In this document: in pieces, positions 1 to 8,059 of the stretch | Layout of the letters: each line of letters starts with the position of its first letter | How positions within the stretch are numbered: position 1 is the first letter of the stretch | The notes under the pieces: generated by a model | Told to the model about the DNA's origin: nothing | Databases searched by the model: none | What the model saw: only the letters and a program-made list of their open reading frames with translations | Program-made: the position numbers and the translations under genes | Assembly (NCBI GenBank): GCA_937957775.1 | Contig: CALFXV010000161.1 | Location: 1 to 10,221 of the forward strand | Length of the DNA: 10,221 nucleotides | From: an uncultured Methylotenera sp. | GTDB taxonomy: Bacteria; Pseudomonadota; Gammaproteobacteria; Burkholderiales; Methylophilaceae | Direction of reading: 5' to 3'

Positions 1-278
1 CTGATTTGGTAGCCTTTGGGTAAGTCTGGGTAAAAATAGTTTTTACGCGCAAACACCGAGCGCGGGGCAATCTCGGCATTAATCGCTAGGCCAAATTTAA
101 TCGCGCACTCCACGGCTTGCTTGTTTAACACGGGCAAGACGCCGGGCAGCGCCAGGCTCACTTCGCAGGCTTGGGTGTTCGGCTCGGCGCCGTATTTAAC
201 CGATGCGCCGGAAAAAATTTTACTGACTGTTTGCAGTTGGGTGTGTGTTTCCAACCCGATAACGACTTCCCATTCCAT
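1..278 (-). CDS. gatB: GatB, Asp/Glu-tRNA amidotransferase subunit B (N-terminal 92 codons, cut by window edge)
   Basis: GatB is the tRNA-binding and kinase-like subunit of the GatCAB amidotransferase; it activates the side chain of misacylated Glu-tRNA(Gln) or Asp-tRNA(Asn) before ammonia from GatA amidates it. Only the N-terminus is visible. It starts [17 protein letters not shown] and carries the family hallmark VIGLExHxQL with Glu10 and His12, which in characterised GatB proteins lie at the metal site, and later [14 protein letters not shown], another highly conserved GatB block. The ATG (278-276) overlaps the gatA stop by one base (TAATG), so translation is probably coupled to gatA; a premature stop in gatA could therefore also reduce GatB. 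The remaining ~380 residues lie beyond position 1. Identification is secure from these motifs and from gatC and gatA upstream. Confidence 0.96.
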   Translation of the reverse strand, partial: MEWEVVIGLETHTQLQTVSKIFSGASVKYGAEPNTQACEVSLALPGVLPVLNKQAVECAIKFGLAINAEIAPRSVFARKNYFYPDLPKGYQI

Positions 279-1771
279 TATGCTTTTCCTTCTGGCAAGT
301 TGGGTGCAAGCGTGTGCCAATCGGTGACTTGCTGGTATTGATGGGCCACGTTTAACATGCGCGCTTCATCAAAATAATTACCAATAATTTGCAGGCCTAC
401 CGGCAAGGCTGGACCATCTTGGCCGGCAGCAAAACCAGCCGGCACGCTCATGCCAGGCAAGCCGGCTAAGTTGGTGGAGATGGTGTAGATGTCTTGTAAA
501 TACATGGCCACCGGGTCGTCTACTTTTTCACCGGCTTTAAACGCCGTGGACGGCGCAGCCGGACCCATGATGACGTCGCATTGTTTGAATGCCTCGACAA
601 AGTCTTGGGCAATCAGTCGGCGAATTTGTTGGGCTTTTAGGTAGTAGGCGTCGTAATAGCCGGCGCTTAGCACATAAGTGCCTATCAAGATGCGGCGTTT
701 TACTTCGTCACCAAAGCCCTCGGCACGGCTCTTGCAATACATGTCCATTAGGTCGGTGTATTAGGCTGCGCGGTGGCCATAGCGAACGCCGTCGTAGCGC
801 GATAAATTGCTGGATGCTTCAGCCGGCGCCAACACGTAGTAAACCGGGATGGATAAACCGGTGTTGGGTAGGGAAATGTTGACGATTTCTGCGCCCAATT
901 TTTTGTATTCGGCAATGGCGTTTTCTATCACTTGGCCGACCTCGGCGGACAAGCCCTCGGCAAAAAACTCCTTGGGTAAGCCTATTTTTAAGCCAGCCAA
1001 TGGTTTGTTTAAATCGCGGCAGTAGTCTTCTTTTGCGCGGTCCAAGCTGGTGGAATCGCGTTCGTCAAAACCGGCCATGACGTTCATCATCAAGGCGCAA
1101 TCTTCTGCGCTCTTGGCCATCGGTCCTGCTTGGTCTAAGGATGAAGCAAAGGCGATCATGCCAAAGCGTGACACCACACCGTAAGTCGGTTTTAATCCGG
1201 TAAAGCCACACAAGGAAGCAGGTTGGCGTATCGATCCGCCGGTGTCGGTGCCGGTGGCCGCCGCACACAACCTGGCCGCAACCGCTGCCGCACTGCCGCC
1301 ACTGCTGCCGCCGGGCACGCGATCAAAACTCCAAGGGTTTTTTACCCCACCAAAGTAACTGGTTTCGTTGGACGAACCCATGGCAAATTCATCCATATTG
1401 GTCTTGCCTAAGTTCACCGCACCGGCCGCATCAAATTGGCTGATGACATGAGCGTCATAGGGGGCAACAAAGTTAGCCAGCATCTTAGAGCCGCAAGTGG
1501 TAGGCCAGCCTTTGGCGCAAAAAATATCTTTTTGGGCGATGGGGATGCCGGTTAAAGGGGCGGCTGAGCCGGCCGCAATGCGCGCGTCAGCGGCGCGGGC
1601 TTGCGCCAGTGTTTTATCTTCATCCAAGGCAATGTAGGCATTGATGCTGGGGTTGTATTGCTTAATGCGCTGCAAAAATGCCTGGGTCAATTCTAGACTG
1701 GAGACTTGCTTGCTTTGCAAAAGTTGGGCGTAGCCTTTTAGGCTGCCGTTGGTTAATTCGTTGTTGGCCAT
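278..1771 (-). pseudogene. gatA: GatA, glutamyl/aspartyl-tRNA amidotransferase subunit A, interrupted by an in-frame TAA at codon 337
   Basis: GatA is the glutaminase subunit of GatCAB: it hydrolyses glutamine and channels ammonia to GatB. The whole frame is 497 codons plus stop, a normal family length. Amidase-signature catalytic residues are all present in the first part: Lys81 (IAQKDIF), cis-Ser156 ([11 protein letters not shown]) and nucleophile Ser180 ([10 protein letters not shown]). Codon 337 (761-763) is TAA between GVRYGHRAA and [17 protein letters not shown]; Glu (GAA) is expected there, so one G-to-T change explains it. Both sides are in the same frame with no indel. The C-terminal part (codons 338-497) holds Arg360 and Asp427, which align by a constant offset with glutamine-binding residues of the S. 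aureus enzyme as I recall them, so the 336-residue product should be inactive. An ATG 12 nt after the stop could allow restart, but that would give a split amidase fold. I cannot tell sequence error from true mutation. Confidence 0.9.
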
Positions 1772-1773
1772 GA

Positions 1774-2088
1774 TTATTCGATTACTTTAGGAACGAGGTA
1801 TAAGCCGCCGGCTACGGCCAGCTCTTGCGAGCCATTGCCTAAAATCGGTGCATTTTTTTGGAATTCATCGCGAAGATTGGTTTTGCTGACGACGTCATCG
1901 CGTAAGCGTTGGCTTAAGTCTTGGGCGTGTGACATGGGAGCTATACCGCTGGTATCAACTGCTTGCATTTGTTCTATTAAAGCCAATATGCCACTTAGTT
2001 TGTTTAAGGTGGCGTTGGCATCGTTTTCGTTGATTTCGATGCGCGCCAAATGCGCCACTTTTTTGATGTCTTCTATGCTTAATGCCAT
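1774..2088 (-). CDS. gatC: GatC, Asp/Glu-tRNA amidotransferase subunit C
   Basis: GatC is the small subunit that wraps around the GatA-GatB interface and stabilises the complex. The 104-residue product has the usual family length (about 95-105) and the typical features: an N-terminal helix block [16 protein letters not shown], a second helix with [16 protein letters not shown], then the extended belt [20 protein letters not shown] and a C-terminal LYLVPKVIE. It is the first gene of the gatCAB operon; its TAA lies 2 nt before the gatA ATG. The start has only a weak Shine-Dalgarno-like GAAG about 2-5 nt upstream, but no other in-frame Met gives the conserved N-terminus. It is transcribed divergently from mreB across a 285-bp spacer. 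Confidence 0.97.
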   Translation of the reverse strand: MALSIEDIKKVAHLARIEINENDANATLNKLSGILALIEQMQAVDTSGIAPMSHAQDLSQRLRDDVVSKTNLRDEFQKNAPILGNGSQELAVAGGLYLVPKVIE

Positions 2089-2112
2089 GCTTCAAGTATC
2101 CAAAATTTAATC

Positions 2113-2133
2113 GGTGCAAGGACTGCGTGCACC
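2113..2133 (-). other. Small stem-loop in the gatC leader
   Basis: GGTGCA and TGCACC form a perfect 6-bp inverted repeat separated by 9 nt, ending about 25 nt before the gatC start codon. In a gatC transcript it would make a GC-rich hairpin just ahead of the ribosome-binding region. It has no U-tract, so it is not a terminator. A role in translation control is only a possibility; a repeat this short can arise by chance. Confidence 0.3.
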
Positions 2134-2238
2134 TTAGTTTGTGGTTTTATGACGGGGTTTAGATGCTGCCTAGTGCTAAAACCGTAGCTCGCTATATTAA
2201 CTAATCCTAAACGCGGCTATTTATCAGCGCTTATTTGC

Positions 2239-2264
2239 AATTAAGTTGCCTAGGCATCTTAATT
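2239..2264. repeat. 26-bp near-perfect palindrome between gatC and mreB (candidate operator)
   Basis: The site is a dyad with no spacer: left arm AATTAAG, core TTGCCTAGGCAT, right arm CTTAATT. Twelve of thirteen base pairs are symmetric; the only mismatch is T2246/T2257. The right end coincides with the proposed -35 of the mreB promoter (2259-2264). The site also lies just downstream of the proposed gatC start point on the other strand, so a dimeric regulator bound here could affect both operons. Read as RNA in the gatC leader, it would instead form a hairpin with a 4-nt loop. I do not recognise it as the consensus of a known regulator. Confidence 0.55.
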
Positions 2265-2282
2265 TTGGGCGCGATATGCGGT

Positions 2283-2287
<5 letters not shown>
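2259..2287 (+). promoter_or_regulatory. Candidate sigma-70-type promoter for mreB
   Basis: TTAATT at 2259-2264 (3 of 6 matches to the -35 consensus), a 17-nt spacer, and TATTAT at 2282-2287 (5 of 6 to the -10). The predicted start near 2294 gives a leader of about 80 nt to the mreB ATG. The -10 sits in the symmetric element GGTATTATACC, shared with the opposite-strand promoter for gatC. A second weaker pair, TTGCAA (2235-2240) with CTTAAT (2258-2263), is also possible. Confidence 0.45.
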
Positions 2288-3417
<1,130 letters not shown>

Positions 3418-3444
3418 GACTGGCATTTAAGCTGTTTTAGCTTT

Positions 3445-3473
3445 TTGTCCGTACCCAGTTAGTCCAGTATAGG
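3445..3473 (+). promoter_or_regulatory. Possible internal promoter for mreCD, nested in the mreB/mreC hairpin
   Basis: TTGTCC at 3445-3450 (4 of 6 to -35) and TATAGG at 3468-3473 (4 of 6 to -10) are separated by exactly 17 nt. The -10 lies in the left arm of the hairpin at 3466-3493, so a start near 3480 would give transcripts lacking that arm and therefore escaping termination. Weak matches; suggestive only. Confidence 0.3.
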
Positions 3474-3493
3474 CCGCCTAGTCGGCCTATACT
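3466..3493 (+). terminator. Rho-independent-like hairpin (partial terminator) between mreB and mreC
   Basis: An 11-bp perfect stem (AGTATAGGCCG pairing with CGGCCTATACT) encloses a 6-nt loop CCTAGT and is followed by a short T-run, TTTT at 3493-3496, whose first T is also the last stem base. The stem is strong but the T-tract is short, which suits partial rather than complete termination. It lies 48 nt after the mreB stop and 35 nt before the mreC start, where attenuation would lower mreCD relative to mreB. A weak hairpin at 3429-3443 (AAGCT/AGCTT, then three more T) just before it could assist. Confidence 0.6.
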
Positions 3494-3528
3494 TTTACTC
3501 AGTTTAGAGAGACTTACACTCAACACTA

Positions 3529-4515
3529 ATGGCGCGCCATTTATACAATAAGATAGAACAACAACAAGCTCCGGCATTCTTTGTGCGTGGCCCCAGTCCG
3601 TTTGCCCGTTTGGCTTTTTTCTCCGTTTTATCCTTGGCCTTGATGGCATCCGACAGCCGGCTCCAGTATTTGGCCAGCATGCGACAAAGTTTGCAAACCT
3701 TGTTGCACCCCCTGCAGTTATTGGCCAATGCGCCCACGCAACTTTATCTAAATACCACCGAGTATTTTTCCACGCACGACACCTTGCTCAGCGAAAATGA
3801 GCAATTGAAGAAACGTGATTTAATGCAATCCATCGCCTTGCAAAAGCTCAATTTATTAGAGCAAGAGAATGCCCATATGCGTGAGTTGTTAGCGGCGCAA
3901 GCTGCCCTCAAAGAAAGCAGTGTGGCGGCGGAAATCCTGCACGTTGGGCGCGACCCGTTTACTAGAAAAGTCCTAATCAATCGCGGTCAAAACCACAAAA
4001 TATTGCCTGGCATGGCGGTGGTGGATGCGGCTGGTGTGATAGGGCAGGTGACCCGGGTTTACCCATTAAGCAGCGAGGTGACGCTCATCACCGATACCTC
4101 TTTAGCCATGCCCGTGCAAATTGAGCGCAACGGCTTGCGTGCTATTGCCTTTGGTCATGGCCGTGATAGCACGGTGGATTTGCCTTATTTGCCAGCCAAT
4201 GTGGACATCAAGCGTGGTGACCGATTGGTCACCTCTGGCATCGATGGGGTGTATCCAGCCGGCTTAGCCGTGGCCACTGTTAAGCAGATTGTCAGCGCCG
4301 CGGACACGCCTTTTGCACGCATAGTATGCGAGCCCGCCGGAGGGGTCGAGAACCATAGGCAGGTGCTGGTGGTGAGTAAGCCGCAGTTAGGCAGCATCAC
4401 CGCGCCTAGCTTAACGCAACCCGTGAAGTTAGGCTTGAGCCAAGCCACGTCGGCCGATAAGAAGCAAAGCATGCCAAATAAGTCAGTTATGCCTAGGGAT
4501 GCCTATGCCCGTTAA
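3529..4515 (+). CDS. mreC: MreC, cell-shape-determining periplasmic scaffold protein
   Basis: MreC is a bitopic inner-membrane protein whose periplasmic part binds PBP2 and links the wall synthases to MreB. The 328-residue product shows the family layout: a cytoplasmic N-terminus with FVRGPSPFARL, one membrane segment (about 25-41), a periplasmic coiled coil (about 76-122, SENEQLKKRD to LLEQENAHMREL), and the paired beta-barrel MreC domain (about 123-280) with VVDAAGVIGQV and KRGDRLVTSGIDGVYPAGL. The last ~45 residues are a polar, low-complexity tail of variable type. No good Shine-Dalgarno is seen; AGAGAG (3506-3511) is 17 nt upstream, rather far. The ATG is still the only start that keeps the RGPSP N-terminus. 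The 3' end overlaps mreD, implying translational coupling. Confidence 0.97.
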   Translation: MARHLYNKIEQQQAPAFFVRGPSPFARLAFFSVLSLALMASDSRLQYLASMRQSLQTLLHPLQLLANAPTQLYLNTTEYFSTHDTLLSENEQLKKRDLMQSIALQKLNLLEQENAHMRELLAAQAALKESSVAAEILHVGRDPFTRKVLINRGQNHKILPGMAVVDAAGVIGQVTRVYPLSSEVTLITDTSLAMPVQIERNGLRAIAFGHGRDSTVDLPYLPANVDIKRGDRLVTSGIDGVYPAGLAVATVKQIVSAADTPFARIVCEPAGGVENHRQVLVVSKPQLGSITAPSLTQPVKLGLSQATSADKKQSMPNKSVMPRDAYAR

Positions 4516-4984
4516 TAAATTAAAAACCCTGTATTTTTCGGTGTTGTTGGCCTTCATGAGCTTGCTCTTGCCCTGGTCGCAAGCTGCTCTTTTATTGCGC
4601 CCTGACTTCATGTTGTTGGTGCTGATTTTTTGGTTAATACGCGCGCCCAATCTTTGCAATGTCGGCACCGCTTGGATGCTTGGTTTGTTGGTGGATTTGG
4701 CCGCCGGCATGGTGTTTGGTCAATATGCCTTGGCCTACACGGTTACGGCTTTTTTTGCCGTAACCTACCAGCGCCGTTTGGTTTTATTTACCGGCGTGCA
4801 GCAATTGCTATACGTGTTCTCTTTGTTGCTTATCTCCCAAGTCATGCTGCTCATCATTAAAACCTTCGCTGGCGGGCAGTTTATCGGCTGGTTGTATTTT
4901 CTGCCTAGCTTCACTGGCGTGTTGCTGTGGTTGCTAGCGATGCGCTTAGGCTTGAACACGGGTGGGCGCGGTCGTGCCAATTAG
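4505..4984 (+). CDS. mreD: MreD, rod-shape-determining inner-membrane protein
   Basis: MreD is a small polytopic membrane protein that works with MreC in the elongasome. The product is about 160 residues, normal for the family, and strongly hydrophobic with five to six predicted membrane segments. Recognisable blocks are LLLRPDFMLLVLIFWLIRAP near the N-terminus and GLLVDLAAGMVFGQYALAYT, which resembles the conserved GL(V/L)xDxxxGxxxGxxAL motif of MreD. Two starts are possible: ATG at 4499 (MPMPV) or 4505 (MPV). I prefer 4505 because TAGGG (4494-4498) is 6 nt before it, whereas it abuts the 4499 ATG. Either start overlaps the mreC end (11 or 17 nt), so the two are probably translated together. 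The C-terminus ends in a basic GGRGRAN tail. Confidence 0.95.
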   Translation: MPVNKLKTLYFSVLLAFMSLLLPWSQAALLLRPDFMLLVLIFWLIRAPNLCNVGTAWMLGLLVDLAAGMVFGQYALAYTVTAFFAVTYQRRLVLFTGVQQLLYVFSLLLISQVMLLIIKTFAGGQFIGWLYFLPSFTGVLLWLLAMRLGLNTGGRGRAN

Positions 4985-5004
4985 CCTGTTAATTAGTCGG
5001 GTGC

Positions 5005-5037
5005 ATGGCCAGCAAATGGGTGCTTAAGCGTGCTTAG
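5005..5037 (+). other. 10-codon ORF between mreD and mrdA, overlapping the mrdA start
   Basis: In the 45-nt gap after mreD an ATG at 5005 opens MASKWVLKRA and stops at TAG 5035-5037, 5 nt after the end of the mrdA GTG codon, in a different frame. Ribosomes ending there would be placed next to the weak mrdA start, so it could act as a coupling leader. It could equally be chance; no Shine-Dalgarno is obvious before it. Confidence 0.25.
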
Positions 5038-6955
5038 GGAAGTTAAAAATCCGCAACACGAGCAGTATTACTTTAGGCTGCGTTTAGGCTTCATGGCTTT
5101 TTTCGTGATGTCGCTGTTTGCTTTGTTGGCTTTGCGCTTCATCTACCTGCAAATCACTCAATACACCCATTACCAAACCTTAGCGGAAAACAACCGCATT
5201 TCCATGGTACCCATCGTACCCAATCGCGGCTTGATACTGGATAAAAATGGCGTGGTGCTGGCGCATAATTTTTTCGTTTACACCTTGGAAATCACGCCAT
5301 CAAAAGCAGGCAACCTAAAAACCACGATTGCTGAATTGGGCCAATTGCTGGAGATCAGTAAAGCCGACATCAAGCGTTTTGCTAAATTGAAAAGCGAAAG
5401 CCGCAATTTTGAAAGCATACCGATACGCACGCACCTCAATGAAATTGAAGCGGCCCGTTTTGCCGTCAACCATTATCGCTTTCCCGGCGTGGCAATCAAA
5501 TCTCGCTTATACCGCCATTACCCTTTGGGCAAATTTGGCTCGCACATGATAGGTTACATCGGACGCATCAACAGTAGCGATATAGTCGCGCTGGAAAAAT
5601 CCGGCGATTTGTCTAATTACAAAGGTTCCTATCACATAGGCAAAAGCGGCGTGGAGCAGTTTTACGAAACGCAGTTGCATGGTCAGACCGGCTTTGAGCA
5701 AGTGGAAACCGATGCCGATGGCCACGCTGTTCGGGTCATTGCTAGATCGGCCCCGGTGCCTGGAACCAATCTGGTCTTGTCGGTGGACAGCAAATTGCAG
5801 GAAATTGCCGAGACCGCTTTTGGCAATCGGCGTGGCGCCTTGGTAGCGATCAATCCGAAAACCGGTGCGGTATTAAGCTACGTCAGTCAGCCCGGTTTTG
5901 ATCCGAATTTGTTTGTCGATGGCATCGATGTGGACAATTGGAAATGGCTCAATGAGTCGCTGGATAAGCCCTTGGTCAACCGTCCGATACGCGGCATTTA
6001 CCCACCGGGCTCAACTTTCAAGCCTTTTGTCGCCATGGCTGGCTTGGAAAATGCGAAACGCTTACCGCCTTATCGCATCAGCGATCCTGGTTACTATTCA
6101 TTGGCTAACAGTCGCCACCGTTATCGGGATTGGAAGCCAGACGGCCACGGCATGGTGGACATGCAAAAAGCCATTACCGTTTCTTGCGACACCTTTTTTT
6201 ATGGCTTGGCATTGGATTTAGGCATCATTAGGCTGACCGATTTTGTTCGTCACTTTGGCTTTGGCGCTAAATCGGGCATAGACATCCGCGGTGAAAACGC
6301 TGGCTTACTGCCCACCCCTGAGTGGAAAATGCGCCGTTTTAAACAGCCTTGGTACCAAGGTGAAACGGTGATAGTAGGCATAGGTCAAGGCTACACCTTG
6401 GTGACGCCCATGCAGTTGGCGCAAGCCACCGCCACCTTGGCCAATAATGGCGTGGCCATGCGGCCGCATACGGTGCTGGCGATGCAATCGCCGGCGACCG
6501 GCCGCACCGTTAATGTGGCGCCGGTGGTGCAAGATCGCATCGCCTTGAAAGCACAAAACATAGCCATCGTTAAGCAAGGCATGATGGACGTTACCTTGCC
6601 TGGCGGGACGGCCGCCAGCGTAGGGGCCAATGCTGGCTACAGCATAGCGGCAAAAACCGGTACGGCGCAGGTGATAGGCATCAAACAAAATGCCAAATAC
6701 GATAGCAGCAGCATCAATGAGCGGCATAGAGACCATGCCTTATTTATTGCCTATGCCCCGGCCGACAACCCCACTATAGCCATGGCAGTGATCGTGGAAA
6801 ACGGCGGGCACGGCGGCTCGGCAGCCGGCCCCATTGCAAGAAAAGTCATGGATTATTACCTATTAGGCAAGTCACCAAACGAGCCGGTTGCCAAGCCACT
6901 AAAAGTTAATGCGGCTAGGCCTGAGGCTCTAAATGAGAGCGCGCACAATGAATAA
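5030..6955 (+). CDS. mrdA: Penicillin-binding protein 2, elongasome D,D-transpeptidase
   Basis: PBP2 is the class B PBP that cross-links new peptidoglycan during rod elongation with RodA as its glycosyltransferase partner. The 641-residue protein has one N-terminal membrane anchor (about 19-40), the pedestal/dimerisation domain with ENNRISMVPIVPNRGLILDKNG (typical PBP2 N-terminal signature), and a C-terminal transpeptidase domain. The active-site motifs are intact: Ser328-Thr-Phe-Lys331 (PPGSTFKP), Ser385-Cys-Asp387 and Lys542-Thr-Gly544. The start is GTG; no in-frame ATG exists between the upstream stop (TAG 4994-4996) and this codon, and GGG at 5018-5020 lies 9 nt before it. The 3' end overlaps rodA. 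The last ~30 residues (after YYLLGK) are a variable tail. No missing residues. Confidence 0.97.
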   Translation: MLREVKNPQHEQYYFRLRLGFMAFFVMSLFALLALRFIYLQITQYTHYQTLAENNRISMVPIVPNRGLILDKNGVVLAHNFFVYTLEITPSKAGNLKTTIAELGQLLEISKADIKRFAKLKSESRNFESIPIRTHLNEIEAARFAVNHYRFPGVAIKSRLYRHYPLGKFGSHMIGYIGRINSSDIVALEKSGDLSNYKGSYHIGKSGVEQFYETQLHGQTGFEQVETDADGHAVRVIARSAPVPGTNLVLSVDSKLQEIAETAFGNRRGALVAINPKTGAVLSYVSQPGFDPNLFVDGIDVDNWKWLNESLDKPLVNRPIRGIYPPGSTFKPFVAMAGLENAKRLPPYRISDPGYYSLANSRHRYRDWKPDGHGMVDMQKAITVSCDTFFYGLALDLGIIRLTDFVRHFGFGAKSGIDIRGENAGLLPTPEWKMRRFKQPWYQGETVIVGIGQGYTLVTPMQLAQATATLANNGVAMRPHTVLAMQSPATGRTVNVAPVVQDRIALKAQNIAIVKQGMMDVTLPGGTAASVGANAGYSIAAKTGTAQVIGIKQNAKYDSSSINERHRDHALFIAYAPADNPTIAMAVIVENGGHGGSAAGPIARKVMDYYLLGKSPNEPVAKPLKVNAARPEALNESAHNE

Positions 6956-8039
6956 ATTCTTCAAACCTTTGCTGGTGCACATCGATTCGTTTTTGATGGG
7001 CTGCTTGTTTTTTACCTTGATGGTGGGCTTGTTCGTTTTGTACAGCGCCTCAGGCCAGGATTTTTCCAAAGTTTACGATCAAGCCGTAAACATCCTATTG
7101 GCCTTTTCTGTCATGTGGTTGGCGGCCAATATCGCGCCGCATCAGCTCGAACGCATAGCCATGCCGCTTTATGTATTGGGCGTGGTCTTGTTGGTGGCCG
7201 TTGAATTGGTCGGCTCATCCAGTCATGGTGCGCAGCGCTGGCTTAATTTAGGCGTTACCAAAATACAGCCATCGGAAATCATGCGTATTGCCATGCCCAT
7301 GATGTTGGCTTGGTACTTTACCAAACTCGAAGCTCGGCCTAGTGCCAAGCATTTTGCCCAAGCCGGCTTGTTGTTATTAGTGCCGGTGGCATTGGTCATG
7401 AAGCAGCCGGATCTTGGCACGGCTTTGTTGATTACCGCGGCGGGTTTTTATGTGTTGTTTTTGGCCGGCTTGAGTTGGAAGTTGCTATTAGGGGGTACCC
7501 TAAGCTTGGCTGTCGCCGCACCCTTTTTGTGGACCTTGTTGCACGATTACCAGCGCCGCCGCATAGAAATTTTATTTGACCCCAGTCAAGATCCACTGGG
7601 TTCAGGCTACCACACGATACAGGCGATGATTGCTATAGGCTCGGGAGGCTTTGCCGGCAAGGGTTGGTTAAATGGCACGCAAGCGCAACTGGATTTCATA
7701 CCGGAGAGGACCACCGATTTTATTTTTGCGGTGTTCAGTGAGGAGTTTGGGTTGTTGGGCAACCTCTTGCTTTTAAGCTTGTTTAGTTTGATTGTTTTGC
7801 GCGGCTTGGTGATTGCCTCCGAGGCCAAAAGTACGTTTGGCCGATTGATGGCTGGCAGCATCGCCTTGACCTTTTTTACCTATGCTTTCGTCAACATGGG
7901 CATGGTCAGTGGTATTTTGCCTGTGGTGGGGGTGCCCTTGCCCTTGATCAGTTATGGCGGCACGTCCATGGTGATGTTGTGCCTAGGTTTGGGTATCTTG
8001 ATGAGCATCGCCACCCATAAAAACGTGGTGGCCACTTAA
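6948..8039 (+). CDS. rodA: RodA, SEDS-family peptidoglycan glycosyltransferase
   Basis: RodA polymerises lipid II into glycan strands in complex with PBP2 (the E. coli name is mrdB). The protein is about 363 residues with roughly ten membrane segments and SEDS signatures: GAQRWLNLGVTKIQPSEIMR, KQPDLGTALL, the long loop with DPLGSGYHTIQAMIAIGSGG, PERTTDFIFAVFSEEFGLLG and the C-terminal PLPLISYGGTSM. The Asp of TTDFIF (codon at 7716-7718) corresponds to the catalytic Asp of the family. An ATG at 6933 would add MRART, but GAGAG at 6935-6939 sits 8 nt before the ATG at 6948, so I choose the latter; it overlaps mrdA by 8 nt and fits stoichiometric coupling of the two synthase partners. Confidence 0.96.
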   Translation: MNKFFKPLLVHIDSFLMGCLFFTLMVGLFVLYSASGQDFSKVYDQAVNILLAFSVMWLAANIAPHQLERIAMPLYVLGVVLLVAVELVGSSSHGAQRWLNLGVTKIQPSEIMRIAMPMMLAWYFTKLEARPSAKHFAQAGLLLLVPVALVMKQPDLGTALLITAAGFYVLFLAGLSWKLLLGGTLSLAVAAPFLWTLLHDYQRRRIEILFDPSQDPLGSGYHTIQAMIAIGSGGFAGKGWLNGTQAQLDFIPERTTDFIFAVFSEEFGLLGNLLLLSLFSLIVLRGLVIASEAKSTFGRLMAGSIALTFFTYAFVNMGMVSGILPVVGVPLPLISYGGTSMVMLCLGLGILMSIATHKNVVAT

Positions 8040-8059
8040 TTTTTCACTTTCAATGTTTA

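Noticed and set aside
761..763. Stop-codon reassignment (TAA as sense codon)
   Set aside because: TAA ends gatC, gatA itself, mreB, mreC, mrdA, rodA and others at the expected lengths, so it is a normal stop here.
589..882. Plus-strand open frame running across the gatA stop region
   Set aside because: It lies antisense to conserved GatA coding sequence on both sides of the TAA, has no ribosome site or recognisable domain, and its composition follows from the opposite strand.
3493..3528. Promoter between the hairpin and the mreC start (TACACT at 3515-3520)
   Set aside because: A start from this -10 would fall at or beyond the mreC ATG, and no -35 is convincing.
4216..4233. Perfect 7-bp hairpin (GGTGACC / GGTCACC, 4-nt loop) inside mreC
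   Set aside because: It encodes part of the conserved GDRLVTSG block of MreC and has no T-run; coding constraint explains it adequately.
4499..4515. Frameshift or fusion between mreC and mreD
   Set aside because: Both proteins have full family length and proper ends; the overlap is an ordinary translational-coupling overlap.
6305..6736. 143-codon minus-strand open frame antisense to mrdA
   Set aside because: Covers the conserved transpeptidase domain; histidine/arginine/glycine-rich shadow with no domain or start signal.
7488..7503. 6-bp inverted repeat (TTAGGG / CCCTAA, 4-nt loop) inside rodA
   Set aside because: Short, within coding sequence of a membrane segment, and without flanking terminator features; likely chance.
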